Positions 5,999-6,705 of a stretch of 6,705 nucleotides of DNA are shown here, in pieces. Source of the DNA: Candidatus Absconditabacterales bacterium (lineage in GTDB: Bacteria > Patescibacteria > JAEDAM01 > Absconditabacterales > Absconditicoccaceae); assembly GCA_938010495.1 (NCBI GenBank), contig CALLUT010000184.1, positions 1 through 6,705 on the forward strand, read 5' to 3'. A program made the translations under genes and the position numbers. Numbering within the stretch: the stretch's first letter is position 1; the number at the start of each line of letters is the position of its first letter. The notes below the pieces were generated by a model. It was given only the letters and a program-made list of their open reading frames with translations. It searched no databases and was not told the DNA's origin.

Positions 5999-6705
5999 AT
6001 GACATACTTATGAGCTCTGCATGCTACAGATCCAGAAATTTTTGCGACCGTAAAATGAGAAGAAAAAAGACAAGCAGAAGGGATGGAATTTATTGCTAGT
6101 GAAAACTACCAATCAAAAGCTGTAATGGCAACGCAATCATCAACGTTTGCAAACAAGTATTCGGAATGATTTCCGTGAAGAAGATATTATGGAGGACAAG
6201 AACGAACAGATAAGATGGAAGCATTGACGATCGAAAGAGCTAAGAAATTGTTTAGATGTGATCATGCAAATGTACAAGCGCTTTCAGGGGCAGCAGCAAA
6301 TGTATGTATTTTTGCCTGATTATTAGAACCAGGAGATACTATACTTGGTATGGATTTGACTCATGGATGACATTTGACTCATGGACATCCGGTTACATTT
6401 TTGAGTAAAGTATTCAACTTTGTAAGGTATGGTATGAGTGATATTTCTACTGGTGAGATAGATTTTGATCAAGTAAGAGCAATGGCTTTGGAACACAAGC
6501 CAAAAATTATATTGGTATGATTTAGTGCATATCCTAGAGAATTAGATTACGCAAAATTTGCTGCAATCGCAGAAGAAGTATGAGCAATCGCAATGGCAGA
6601 CATGTCTCACATCGGAGGTCTTATTGCTGCATGAGTATTGAAAAATCCATTTGATTATGGATTTCATGTGATGATGACGACAACTCACAAATCATTGAGA
6701 GGGCC
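5999..6705 (+). CDS. glyA: Serine hydroxymethyltransferase, N-terminal 235 residues (3' end beyond window)
   Basis: SHMT is a PLP enzyme that interconverts serine and glycine while transferring a one-carbon unit to tetrahydrofolate, in the cytoplasm. Family blocks appear in order: FIASENY (~36-42), [17 protein letters not shown] (~56-72), [12 protein letters not shown] (~93-104), [22 protein letters not shown] (~109-130), [11 protein letters not shown] (~175-185), [14 protein letters not shown] (~200-213) and TTTHKSLRG, whose K231 is the expected Schiff-base lysine (Lys229 in E. coli). The alignment is colinear with bacterial GlyA and only the C-terminal part is cut off by the window edge. 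The ATG at 5999 is the first in frame after a TAA at 5984. Glycines use 9 UGA and 14 GGN codons. Several UGA positions fall on glycines conserved in the family, which supports the code reassignment. No Shine-Dalgarno sequence is evident. Confidence 0.97.

Noticed and set aside
1..6705. tRNA, rRNA, CRISPR array, insertion sequence or riboswitch
   Set aside because: Scanned by eye on both strands: no T-loop-like GTTCRANYC in a foldable context, no regularly spaced repeats, no transposase-like protein and no recognisable riboswitch core.

Overview
The window is AT-rich bacterial DNA that makes sense only if UGA is read as glycine (translation table 25). With the standard code every gene breaks into pieces. 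With UGA=Gly, six long frames appear and conserved protein families become readable. UGA falls at glycines that define these families, including both Rossmann loops of a flavoprotein and several glycines of serine hydroxymethyltransferase. All four visible gene ends are UAA or UAG. This code is known from Candidate Phyla Radiation lineages: Absconditabacteria (SR1) and Gracilibacteria (BD1-5/GN02). The window cannot separate the two, and no tRNA-Gly(UCA) or other RNA gene was seen in it.

Layout, left to right. (1) 1-1838, minus: a large helix-rich protein, cut by the left edge, with an HELFH zinc-metallopeptidase-like motif late in the visible part. (2) 1839-1948: a divergent control region with a strong promoter for gene 1, a guanine-tract cluster and a TACAAT inverted repeat. 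(3) 1949-2683, plus: a TrmB-like transcriptional regulator. (4) 2684-2962: a spacer holding a bidirectional-looking terminator. (5) 2963-3463, minus: a DoxX-family membrane protein with a cysteine-rich tail. (6) 3598-4821, plus: an unrecognised 407-residue protein. (7) 4868-5929, plus: a two-Rossmann flavin monooxygenase-like oxidoreductase. (8) 5999-6705, plus: the first 235 residues of serine hydroxymethyltransferase (glyA), cut by the right edge just after the PLP lysine motif.

The genes look mostly like single units rather than one operon. Three of them (1, 6 and 7) have a near-consensus sigma70-type promoter whose -10 box ends only 5-7 bases before the ATG, which predicts leaderless mRNAs. 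No convincing Shine-Dalgarno sequence was seen before any of the starts. The TrmB regulator is divergent from the metallopeptidase-like gene, so autoregulation or control of that neighbour is a reasonable but untested idea. The flavoprotein and the DoxX protein hint at redox chemistry, but no pathway can be assigned. UGA use for glycine varies: nearly all glycines in the regulator and the unknown protein, but a minority in glyA.
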